64,000 nucleotides of DNA from Parasaccharibacter apium (GTDB lineage: Bacteria; Pseudomonadota; Alphaproteobacteria; Acetobacterales; Acetobacteraceae), in the NCBI RefSeq assembly GCF_002592045.1, contig NZ_MEJG01000002.1, positions 124,001-188,000 of the forward strand, read 5' to 3'. Under the pieces are notes generated by a model. It was not told where the DNA came from. It did no database searches and was given only the letters and a program-made list of their open reading frames with translations. How positions within the stretch are numbered: position 1 is the stretch's first letter; each line of letters starts with the position of its first letter. Positions 55,110 through 63,124 of the stretch are shown piece after piece. A program made the position numbers and the translations under genes.

Positions 55110-55844
55110 TTAGACGCGCCCCATATAAGCACGGAAAATCCCCAACGCGACATCACAGCGCACATCCTGAAACCCCGCAGCTTCCATCGCGGCCATAATC
55201 TCCTGATAAGACACACAATGATCTATCGTATCCCAATAATAATCCATCAAACGACGACTAGCCCGCGAGGCCGCCACACCAGAGAGAAACGGCACAACAC
55301 GCCCTAAATAAAACTGCAAAAGCTTTTGAACGATTTTATGCTCTGCCCGGCTGATCTCCAAAATCAAAACACGACCGCCAGGCTTCAACACACGATGGTA
55401 AGAGGCAAACGTTTGCCGTAAATCCGCTACATGCCGCAACGCATAGCCCATGCTGAGGAAATCGATACTCCCATCAGCAAAAGGCAATGACATCGCATTC
55501 CCTTGCACAAGAGAAATAGGTAAAGAATGACGGCATTGCTGGAGCATCCCAAAGCTCATATCCAGCCCGGTCACCTTTTCTGCGCCCACAATGGCCATTG
55601 CCTCGCGCGCAACAAGGCCCGTCCCCACCGCGACATCTAAAACATTTTGGCCTGCCCTTAACCCCGCCTTGTGCAACATTTGCCGGCGATAACGACCACC
55701 CGTCCCTAACGAAAACAAAGCGTTGATACGGTCATAATGGCTGGCTGTTTCATCAAACAAACCACTAACGAATTCTTCGCGTTCTTCACGATGTGTATAA
55801 AAGCGCGATAAAACAGGATGAGGAGATTTAGGAGAATTAGACAT
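55110..55844 (-). CDS. UbiE/COQ5-like methyltransferase, copy A
   Basis: A 244-residue class I SAM-dependent methyltransferase. Motif I is VLDVAVGTGLVAREAM, the acidic motif II region GLDMSFGMLQQ, and motif III GGRVLILEIS. The N-terminal FDETASHYDRINALFSLG and the internal GYALRHVADL are typical of UbiE, which C-methylates quinone rings. It is a close paralogue of the adjacent gene. Between chorismatase and a membrane protein, methylation of the aromatic head group is the natural guess. The order on the strand is membrane protein, copy B, copy A, chorismatase. Confidence 0.83.
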   Translation of the reverse strand: MSNSPKSPHPVLSRFYTHREEREEFVSGLFDETASHYDRINALFSLGTGGRYRRQMLHKAGLRAGQNVLDVAVGTGLVAREAMAIVGAEKVTGLDMSFGMLQQCRHSLPISLVQGNAMSLPFADGSIDFLSMGYALRHVADLRQTFASYHRVLKPGGRVLILEISRAEHKIVQKLLQFYLGRVVPFLSGVAASRASRRLMDYYWDTIDHCVSYQEIMAAMEAAGFQDVRCDVALGIFRAYMGRV

Positions 55845-55890
55845 GCCGCCTCCTTAGCACATCCGACAATAAATGCATCTACTATCCCTC

Positions 55891-56622
55891 TTACACACAC
55901 CCCATATATGCGTGAAACACACCACAAGAGACCTCGCACCGTATATTATGAAACCCCGCACGCTCCATCGCTGCGATCACATCGTGGCGAAATACACAGC
56001 TCTCTAGCGTATCCCAATAATAATTCATCAGGCCGCGACTCGCCCGATACGCCGCTTGCCCCGATAAAAATGGAACAACCCGTCCTAGATAAATATGCAA
56101 TAATTTATGCAATAGACGGCTCTCCGCCCGCCCAATCTCCAGGACCAAAATCCGCCCGCCCGGTTTTAACACACGGCGGCAAGCAGCGAAGGTTTGAGTC
56201 AAATCTTCCATCAAACGCAACGCATAACCTAGACTAAGGAAGTCAATACTCTCATCGCCAAAAGGAAGGGACATCACATCCCCCTGCACAAGCGAAATAG
56301 GCAAAGCGCGTTGGCATTGCTGGAGCATACCCCAACTTACATCCACCCCTATAACATGCTCCGCCCCTATAATAGCTACCTCCTCCCGCGCGATGAGGCC
56401 TGTGCCAATAGCCACATCCAAAACAGTTTGCCCCGGCTGCAACCCCGCACGCCTGAGCATACGACGACGATACCAACGACCCGTCCCTAGAGAAAATAAG
56501 CTATTTATCCGATCATAATATATTGCCACGTCATCAAATAAACCACGCGCCATAATGCCCTCCCGCATGTCCCCAGGCACAAAAGACGATGAGCGTTGTG
56601 AAGAAAATGTACTATCAGACAT
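55891..56622 (-). CDS. UbiE/COQ5-like methyltransferase, copy B
   Basis: A 243-residue paralogue of copy A, with motif I VLDVAIGTGLIAREEV, motif II GVDVSWGMLQQC and motif III GGRILVLEIG. The FDDVAIYYDRINSLFSLG entry and the C-terminal HAYMGCV tail mirror copy A (RAYMGRV). In place of the ARG/His of GYALRHV it has GYALRLM, a change in the substrate pocket region seen in UbiE proteins. A 46-base gap separates the copies. Tandem copies would allow two ring methylations or different substrates. Confidence 0.82.
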   Translation of the reverse strand: MSDSTFSSQRSSSFVPGDMREGIMARGLFDDVAIYYDRINSLFSLGTGRWYRRRMLRRAGLQPGQTVLDVAIGTGLIAREEVAIIGAEHVIGVDVSWGMLQQCQRALPISLVQGDVMSLPFGDESIDFLSLGYALRLMEDLTQTFAACRRVLKPGGRILVLEIGRAESRLLHKLLHIYLGRVVPFLSGQAAYRASRGLMNYYWDTLESCVFRHDVIAAMERAGFHNIRCEVSCGVFHAYMGCV

Positions 56623-56662
56623 GGCCTATTTCATCACATATGAGTGAACTATTTAAGACCTA

Positions 56663-57331
56663 TCAGAATAGAGAGTTCTTTCTCATAAAAACAACACGGC
56701 TTGCCATAATATTTTGCTTTAATGTGGCATGTTGATAGTGACGGATAATCACCCGCCGCAGAGGCATCTCACCACAAAATAAAAGCAATGCCACGCCCAA
56801 CGTACCGCCGCGTATGGGGATATGCCACCATCCTTGCTGTGGCGCATAGAGCCACAAAATAACCGGGGCCCCCAAGGCGATCATAAAAAAGCCGCTCCAC
56901 ACCCATGTTAGGATGATCGTGTAACGCCGTATATCCTGGCGCAAAGGCCCGTGTACTGCCTCAGCTAATTGTGTGATAAACGCCGTCTGCCCCCGCCGTA
57001 AGGAGCGTACAAACATCATAAACGGCCCCAGCAAAGCCAGCGCATAAAGTAAGAGCTGGTCCCCCAGCCGCACAAAGCCCGGCCATAACCCACCGGCTAC
57101 CCCTATACACAATAATAATCCATAACCCCAACACACCCGGTATGGCAGCAACATCACAAGCTGCATCATCATACCCAACCCGACACATACTGCCTGCCAC
57201 TGAGGCCCTCCGATTGTCAGATTCACCACTCCTACACCACTAGCAAATATGACAATCCGCCAAAGCCAAGCCCTACGGCTCTTGCTGCCTGCTACACCCG
57301 GTGTTAAGAGGTCACAGCTTTTGCCCTTCAT
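56663..57331 (-). CDS. COG4648-type membrane protein of aryl polyene clusters
   Basis: A 222-residue integral membrane protein with about six hydrophobic segments (for example WRIVIFASGVGVV, LLLYALALLGPFMMFV and a final LGVALLLFCG). Such uncharacterised membrane proteins recur in aryl polyene clusters and are thought to help membrane handling of the pigment; the match is by context and general look, not a recognised motif. ATG 57331 lies only eight bases from the divergent ACP start, so its promoter must overlap the ACP gene. No Shine-Dalgarno is evident. Confidence 0.6.
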   Translation of the reverse strand: MKGKSCDLLTPGVAGSKSRRAWLWRIVIFASGVGVVNLTIGGPQWQAVCVGLGMMMQLVMLLPYRVCWGYGLLLCIGVAGGLWPGFVRLGDQLLLYALALLGPFMMFVRSLRRGQTAFITQLAEAVHGPLRQDIRRYTIILTWVWSGFFMIALGAPVILWLYAPQQGWWHIPIRGGTLGVALLLFCGEMPLRRVIIRHYQHATLKQNIMASRVVFMRKNSLF

Positions 57332-57339
57332 ATAAATGG

Positions 57340-57636
57340 ATGCCTCTTTCAGTGACAGCCACTGCCCCTTTGCATGAACAAACCCCCTTTGAGCACGAGG
57401 TTGCAACACATCTTGTGGACGCCGTGCAGCTTGATATGGACCCCCACGACATCGACCCAGAGACGCCCCTTTTTGGGGAAGGGTTGGGGCTCGATTCCAT
57501 TGATGTGCTTGAAATTGCTCTGATGGTCAACACACAGTACGGCATCAAGCTGGAATCACATGATGATAACAATCGTGAGATATTCCACTCATTACGCTCC
57601 CTTGCACATTATATTGAGGCTCATCGTCCATCGTAA
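57340..57636 (+). CDS. Acyl carrier protein of the aryl polyene cluster
   Basis: A 98-residue ACP. The phosphopantetheine-bearing Ser53 is in GLGLDSIDVLEIAL, the strongest ACP hallmark, flanked by an acidic N-terminal helix and a short C-terminal helix. It would hold the growing polyene chain. An alternative GTG at 57352 starts the protein MTATAP. The gene begins eight bases from a divergent gene, and the AMP-ligase gene follows 17 bases after the stop. Canonical aryl polyene clusters often have two ACPs; the second is not in the window. Confidence 0.88.
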   Translation: MPLSVTATAPLHEQTPFEHEVATHLVDAVQLDMDPHDIDPETPLFGEGLGLDSIDVLEIALMVNTQYGIKLESHDDNNREIFHSLRSLAHYIEAHRPS

Positions 57637-57653
57637 CGCGATTTGCCTCATCC

Positions 57654-59303
57654 ATGCACGCCTCTTTTGATCTATCCCTCATCACCGCACCAGCACGCCC
57701 TATTTTTTACACGATGGCCGGGCCTATTAGCGGTGAGCAACTTCTCTCCTTCGCATGGGCCTTGGCTGATCATTGGCCAGAACGCCCCATTATCAACCTC
57801 CATACCGACCCTCTACACTTTACCATCGTCTTTTTAGCAAGCCTGCTAAAGGGACAATATTGCATACTCTCCAGCAATCACGCAGCTTCGCAATTACTGA
57901 CCTTACAAAAGGAACATAACGCCCTTTGCAGCAGCCCTACAGCGTTGCCAGAAGAGCTGGTGAATCTGTCCCTCCCACCTCTGGCCACACTCAAGGCAAC
58001 ACAATCAGATAATCCCCACCTTGCTGTGGACTATAAAGCGGCCTACGTCTTTACCTCAGGCAGTACGGGCCAAGCTAAAATGCATATTAAATATTGGGGG
58101 GAGCTTGTCGCTCGCAGTCACGCAGCCCTACCCCTCCTCGCCCCACATCATCCCACCACTACGACTATGCTAGGTACGGTACCGCCCTACCATATGTACG
58201 GGTTTGAGACACTCATCCTCCAAAGCCTCCATACCCACACAGCCACAGCAAGCGGCCCTTCCTTCTTCCCCCGCGATGTCGAAAAACTAGCCGCTCACAT
58301 ACCCACAGAACATACGCTCATCACAACGCCAGTGCATCTACGCTCCCTCACCACAGCACGTATCGCCCTGCCAGAAGTAAGGCGCATTATCTCCGCCTCT
58401 GCTCCCCTGCCCCATGACCTCGCTCTTGAGGCAGAAACCCTTTTCCACGCCCCAGTGATGGAGATTTATGGCTCTACCGAGACAGGCTCCATTGCTAGCC
58501 GCCGCACAATAAACCCCGACCCATGGCAACTTTACGACGGGGTAACCCTAACTGCAGACCCAACCTCAACAGATGCAGAGGCCTATATCTGCACCGCTCC
58601 CTATGCAACACCTCACCCCCTTAATGACATTATCACCCAAAAAGGGCCACGCCATTTCACGCTCATGAGCCGCAAAGGGGACCTCCTCAAAATCGCGGGA
58701 AAACGCACCTCTTATGGAGCCCTTAACAAAGCACTCCTCCAACTAGACGGGGTCTTAGATGGCTGCTTCGCCCCCCTCTTTAGTGAAGCAGAGCTCCAAA
58801 ACGACAAGCCAGAACCCACGCGCTTGCAAGCCTTTATTGTCAGCTCAATAGACGATACTACTGCTCTTATGCGGGCCCTGCGCCATTATATTGACCCCGC
58901 CTTTATGCCACGCCGGCTTGTCCGCCTGCCGCATTTACCACGCAATGCCATTGGCAAACTTACACGGCACGCTTGGGAGAGCCTCATCCGCGATTATGCT
59001 GAAAAACGCTCCTATCCACCTTTTTCCATCCCAGCTACACACCCTGCCCTCCCTGGCCATTTTCCCCAGAATCCTACTGTGCCAGGCATTGTCCTGCTGG
59101 AGGAAGTCTTTACACGCTTAAAGCTCAAACCCCATTTTATCGAAAATGTAAAATTTCTCTCTATTGTCCGCCCGGAGGAACCACTCCATCTTCTCTCCAG
59201 TGCTTTAGGCGATGGCCGGATCCGCTTTAGTTTGCATCATCATGACGGCCATACCACCACAAGCACCATCCTCCGTGGTACGGCTAAAGGCCCATCCTTA
59301 TGA
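57654..59303 (+). CDS. Fused AMP-dependent acyl ligase and hotdog dehydratase
   Basis: A 549-residue two-domain protein. Residues about 1-450 are an ANL-family ligase: the P-loop-like TSGSTGQAKMHIK (134-146), the YGSTETGSIASR core motif, and a C-terminal lobe with SRKGDLLKIAGKR and the end AIGKLTRH, whose Lys is catalytic. Residues about 463-549 match the FabZ/ApeI-type hotdog: HPALPGHFPQNPTVPGIVLLEEV, with the dehydratase His469 and a Glu. In known clusters these are separate proteins (ApeH- and ApeI-like). Fusion would couple loading of the aryl starter with dehydration after each extension. It overlaps the next gene by ATGA. Confidence 0.83.
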   Translation: MHASFDLSLITAPARPIFYTMAGPISGEQLLSFAWALADHWPERPIINLHTDPLHFTIVFLASLLKGQYCILSSNHAASQLLTLQKEHNALCSSPTALPEELVNLSLPPLATLKATQSDNPHLAVDYKAAYVFTSGSTGQAKMHIKYWGELVARSHAALPLLAPHHPTTTTMLGTVPPYHMYGFETLILQSLHTHTATASGPSFFPRDVEKLAAHIPTEHTLITTPVHLRSLTTARIALPEVRRIISASAPLPHDLALEAETLFHAPVMEIYGSTETGSIASRRTINPDPWQLYDGVTLTADPTSTDAEAYICTAPYATPHPLNDIITQKGPRHFTLMSRKGDLLKIAGKRTSYGALNKALLQLDGVLDGCFAPLFSEAELQNDKPEPTRLQAFIVSSIDDTTALMRALRHYIDPAFMPRRLVRLPHLPRNAIGKLTRHAWESLIRDYAEKRSYPPFSIPATHPALPGHFPQNPTVPGIVLLEEVFTRLKLKPHFIENVKFLSIVRPEEPLHLLSSALGDGRIRFSLHHHDGHTTTSTILRGTAKGPSL

Positions 59304-60199
59304 GCGCCAACACATGGCTCCGCCCAGAAAAGGGTAATCTAGTAATCGGCCGGCTGCTCATTTGGGTTGCACTGCATTTGGGGTACCACATCACAGCGTT
59401 ATTCCGCTGGCCTGCAACCCTTTATTACGCCACCTTTTATCCTTCGGTGCGCCGTGCCTCATGGCGCTATCTTACTCATCTCCATAATGTTGGGCGAGGT
59501 CAACAGCCCCATTATGGTATGGTCCTTGCACATATTTATGCTTACAGCACCAATATTTTAGACCGCATTTATCTTCTCAGTGGACGTTTCCCACCCCATA
59601 AAATCCATATCCATGGGCGCGACTACCTCTTAGACGCCCTAAAACAACAAAAAGGCTGCATCATCATGGGGGCACATATTGGCTCTTTTGATGTCCTCCG
59701 TTATTTCGGCATAGATGCCCCTGTCCGCTTTCGCATGTTGATGTATCGACGGTTCCTAGGGGAAACCTCACGTTTGATTGAAACCCTTGCCCCGACCTTT
59801 CAAGCCGACCTCATTGAGCTTGGCCATGCAGATAGTATGCTCACAACCTTCAACGCCCTTAAACAAGGGGAGGTAGTGGGCATATTAGCCGACCGCGCTC
59901 ATGATGATAGCCGCTCTGTCCCTGTGACATTTCTTGGGCAAACCGCCCGCCTTCCCGCAGGGCCGCATCAACTTGCTGCCCGTACAGGCGCCCCGGTTGT
60001 GCTTGTCTCAGCCATTCGGCAGAAAAATGGCTCTTACCATATTGCATGCCGCCGCCTTACTGATACTCTCTCACAAGGGGAAACACAGTCCACTTTACAT
60101 CCGCACATCCTCGCCTATGCCCGCTGGATGGAAGATTTATGTGAGCAAAACCCTTATGCTTGGTTCAATTTTTTCGACTTCTGGGAAGAAGGTCTCTGA
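59300..60199 (+). CDS. LpxL/HtrB-like lipid acyltransferase
   Basis: A 299-residue LPLAT-family protein. The catalytic HX4D motif is H126-IGSF-D131 within MGAHIGSFDVLR, preceded by an N-terminal membrane helix (LLIWVALHLGYHI). Late lipid A acyltransferases have the same layout. In aryl polyene clusters this family member is thought to attach acyl or pigment chains to a lipid or sugar carrier. Translation is coupled to both neighbours' frames: ATGA with the ligase, and the LolA-like start five bases after its own stop. Confidence 0.82.
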   Translation: MSANTWLRPEKGNLVIGRLLIWVALHLGYHITALFRWPATLYYATFYPSVRRASWRYLTHLHNVGRGQQPHYGMVLAHIYAYSTNILDRIYLLSGRFPPHKIHIHGRDYLLDALKQQKGCIIMGAHIGSFDVLRYFGIDAPVRFRMLMYRRFLGETSRLIETLAPTFQADLIELGHADSMLTTFNALKQGEVVGILADRAHDDSRSVPVTFLGQTARLPAGPHQLAARTGAPVVLVSAIRQKNGSYHIACRRLTDTLSQGETQSTLHPHILAYARWMEDLCEQNPYAWFNFFDFWEEGL

Positions 60200-60203
60200 C
60201 CTT

Positions 60204-60812
60204 ATGAAATATCTCTCTCTTCTTCTCTGCTGCCTTACCTTCAGCCCTGCTCTAGCCCAGCCCCTCTACAGGCAAGACCACGCCCCTATAGCCTCCTCCA
60301 CATCTAATGAGGCCCTAGCCGTAGAGATCATTCACCATATTGGGCTGGTCTCCCAACGGGATAATCACTTTCGTGAAACACGCCAGCTCCATGCGTTAAA
60401 GCAACCCCTCCATAGCGAAGGGCTGCTCCGCTTCGTACCCCCTGACCATATAGAGAAATACACCCTCACCCCTGTGCAAGATCACTTTATTTTGGAAGGC
60501 GATATGGTGCAGCTCCAACATGGGCAAAGCCCTATGCGGAGCATCCCCCTGCACATAAACCCAACTATGCAAATTATGGCAGCAACAATCCGCGGCCCCC
60601 TCCAAGGTGACGTAACTTTGTTACAAACCTACTATAATCTCAGTGCACAAGGCGATATGGGACGTTGGACGCTCCTCCTCACCCCCCGCACATCAGAGGT
60701 TGCGCAGATTATCCAACGCGTCCAACTAGAGGGGCGCAATAACGTGCTAGAACGTACACGCCTCATCCAAGCAAATGGCGATAGCACCGAGACCATCATC
60801 ACCCCGCAATGA
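60204..60812 (+). CDS. LolA-like outer-membrane carrier protein
   Basis: A 202-residue protein with a signal peptide (cleavage near PALAQP) and a beta-rich body like the LolA/outer-membrane lipoprotein carrier fold (RFVPPDHIEKYTLTP, RWTLLLTPRTSEVAQII, then RVQLEGRNNVLERTRLI). The match is by pattern and by its usual place next to the exporter in aryl polyene clusters. It may move the lipid-linked pigment across the periplasm. ATG 60204 gives the signal peptide. It overlaps the exporter start by ATGA. Confidence 0.75.
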   Translation: MKYLSLLLCCLTFSPALAQPLYRQDHAPIASSTSNEALAVEIIHHIGLVSQRDNHFRETRQLHALKQPLHSEGLLRFVPPDHIEKYTLTPVQDHFILEGDMVQLQHGQSPMRSIPLHINPTMQIMAATIRGPLQGDVTLLQTYYNLSAQGDMGRWTLLLTPRTSEVAQIIQRVQLEGRNNVLERTRLIQANGDSTETIITPQ

Positions 60813-63124
60813 GACGCCGCCTCCCCCTCCTACTCGCAGTTTTTTGCGCCATCGCCGTAGCCATAGGTACATTCTCCTGCATCCCTTTACGCATGGATAT
60901 GCGGGCCTTCCTCCCCCGGCCCCATGACGATACATCTCAGTTCCTGCTTGACGAGCTTAATAACGGGACGACGCAATCCCTTATGCTCGCCTCTATCAAA
61001 GGCGATGATGAAGCCACTCTCCTCAACATAGGTCATCGCTTTCATGACGCTTTAGTCGCGGGAGGGCAGTTCAACCTTATTCTTGATGGCCCGACCGCCC
61101 TCTCATGGCAAAAGGACCAGCCCCTTCTTTTTACTCATCGTTATGGTCTTGCCCCTCATGACCATACCCGCCTCTTCACCCCAACGGCTCTCAGAGCCGA
61201 CCTAAACCAGCTTTACGACCTCCTACAATCTATGGCAGCCCCCGTGGTGGAAGATGTCGGCCTACATGACCCTACAGGGGCTTATGGGGATTACTTGGCA
61301 AGTCTCAATGAAGTAAACCCACCTCAGGGCAAAGATGGTTTATGGCTCACAACGGACCATCACGCCACATTGATGCTGCTCCATCTCCGCCATCCCAGCC
61401 TTGATACCGCCCAGCTCACGCAACTTCATCACACCATTATGCAAGCCTTTGCCCAAAGTGTAGACGGGCATAAAGGCTACACGCTCACCCTTACAGGCAC
61501 ACCAGCTTTCTCTTTTTTTGCCACACAATCCCTGCGGCATGATATGGACCGCCTGGCCCTACTCTCTCTCTCACTCGTTATTATAATCCTATATTGGCGG
61601 TTTCGCTCCCTTTGGGTCCTAGCCGCCATTGGTGTGCCGTTTTTGCTGTCTCTCTCGCTCGCTATGCTCGGGCTACACCTCCTCTTTGGCTGGGTACATG
61701 GCATTGCCCTAGGGTTTGGCATGACTATGCTGGGGGTTTCGTTAGATTATCCCGTTCTCCTCCTCGGCCATCGTGATAAAGGCGAGGCCATCCCCATTGT
61801 CTTAGGCCGTATCGGTACAAGCCTGAAATTAGCCGCTCTGACAGCCATCATCGGCCTATTAAGTATGATCTTCTGCGGCTTGCCGGGGCTTATGCAACTC
61901 GGTTTGTTCTCAGCCATCGGCATCCTCACCGCCGCATGCTTGACCATCTGGGTGCTGCCCCATCTCATCACCCAGGCCGACTTAGCAGCCTATCATCAAG
62001 GCATTTCCCGCTCGCTCTTACGCTGGGAAAAATTACGGCATTATCGTATGCTCTGCCTTCTTGCTGCCCCCTTAGCTTTGGCCCTCCTCTGGCTTCATCC
62101 TTTTCAAATCGAACGCCAAGGCCAAATCCTCAACCCCATACCCCCTTCCATGCTCGAAACGGACCGCCAACTCCGTCAACAACTTGGAGCCCCCCAAGCA
62201 GGCCTGTTAGGTGTTATCCACGCCGCTGATAGTGAAACTGTCCTTCAGCGGGAAGAAGCCATTCTAGAGCGTCTCCCCCCCTCACATGATATAGAAGCTG
62301 CTGCGTTACTACTCCCCAGCAAAGCCCGCCAGCAACACAGGGTGGAGAGCCTCCCGCCAGAAAAACTTATCACAGCTAATCTACATACAGCGTTACAAGG
62401 CTCTCCCTTCTCGGCTGATGCCTTCGCCACTATCCCCCGGGACGTTGCCTCCGCACAACAACAACCATCCCTAGGAATAGAAGACCTCACTAACACCACG
62501 CTCGCTTATCGCCTTGCACTCCTACTCTTTCCCCGTCATGGCAGTTGGTACGGCCTGCTTATCCCCCGCACGCCAGAAGCAGCCGAATGGTTGCGTCGTG
62601 ATGCTCAGCACGACCCTGCAATATTGCTGGTGAATATGAGGACAGCCGTAGGCGACCTGCTTCACCCTTATGTTCAACAAGCGGCCTTATGGCTCATCAT
62701 CGGGATAGGTTTTGCCCTCATAACCCTCTTTTTCTGCCTTAAAAGCCCAGGGCGCGTTGGCCGTGTGGCCCTCACCTTAACGCTCACCGGCCTAAGTACA
62801 TTAGCCTTATTACGCCTTCATAACCCTGTTTTTTCAATCATCCATATTGTCGCCCTCGCCTTTGTGCTAGGTGTAAACATAGATTACGCTCTTTTTTTTG
62901 GACGACCTCAATTAGATGATGCCGAACGCACCCGTACCCTACGCACACTCTTGACCTGTAACCTGATGACCGTTTCTTCCTTTGCTATCCTCGCCAGCTG
63001 CCAAACGCCCCTCTTGCGAGAAATTGGCCTCACCATCTCCTGCGGGGCCTTATTGGCGTTGATCTTTAGCTTCCTCCTTATGGGGGCCATGCCTCCCAAA
63101 GCATCAATGAGAGCGAAGCTATGA
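60809..63124 (+). CDS. MMPL/RND-type exporter of the aryl polyene cluster
   Basis: A 771-residue integral membrane protein of the MMPL (RND-superfamily) type. It is made of two halves, each with one helix, a large periplasmic domain and about five helices: first half helices around LALLSLSLVIIILYW and GIALGFGMTMLGVSLDYPVLLLGH, second half around LWLIIGIGFALITLFF and VALAFVLGVNIDYALFFG. The paired D-Y motifs in both halves are the expected proton-handling positions. It probably transports the pigment or its lipid form to the outer membrane. The ATGA overlap couples it to LolA. Confidence 0.87.
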   Translation: MRRRLPLLLAVFCAIAVAIGTFSCIPLRMDMRAFLPRPHDDTSQFLLDELNNGTTQSLMLASIKGDDEATLLNIGHRFHDALVAGGQFNLILDGPTALSWQKDQPLLFTHRYGLAPHDHTRLFTPTALRADLNQLYDLLQSMAAPVVEDVGLHDPTGAYGDYLASLNEVNPPQGKDGLWLTTDHHATLMLLHLRHPSLDTAQLTQLHHTIMQAFAQSVDGHKGYTLTLTGTPAFSFFATQSLRHDMDRLALLSLSLVIIILYWRFRSLWVLAAIGVPFLLSLSLAMLGLHLLFGWVHGIALGFGMTMLGVSLDYPVLLLGHRDKGEAIPIVLGRIGTSLKLAALTAIIGLLSMIFCGLPGLMQLGLFSAIGILTAACLTIWVLPHLITQADLAAYHQGISRSLLRWEKLRHYRMLCLLAAPLALALLWLHPFQIERQGQILNPIPPSMLETDRQLRQQLGAPQAGLLGVIHAADSETVLQREEAILERLPPSHDIEAAALLLPSKARQQHRVESLPPEKLITANLHTALQGSPFSADAFATIPRDVASAQQQPSLGIEDLTNTTLAYRLALLLFPRHGSWYGLLIPRTPEAAEWLRRDAQHDPAILLVNMRTAVGDLLHPYVQQAALWLIIGIGFALITLFFCLKSPGRVGRVALTLTLTGLSTLALLRLHNPVFSIIHIVALAFVLGVNIDYALFFGRPQLDDAERTRTLRTLLTCNLMTVSSFAILASCQTPLLREIGLTISCGALLALIFSFLLMGAMPPKASMRAKL

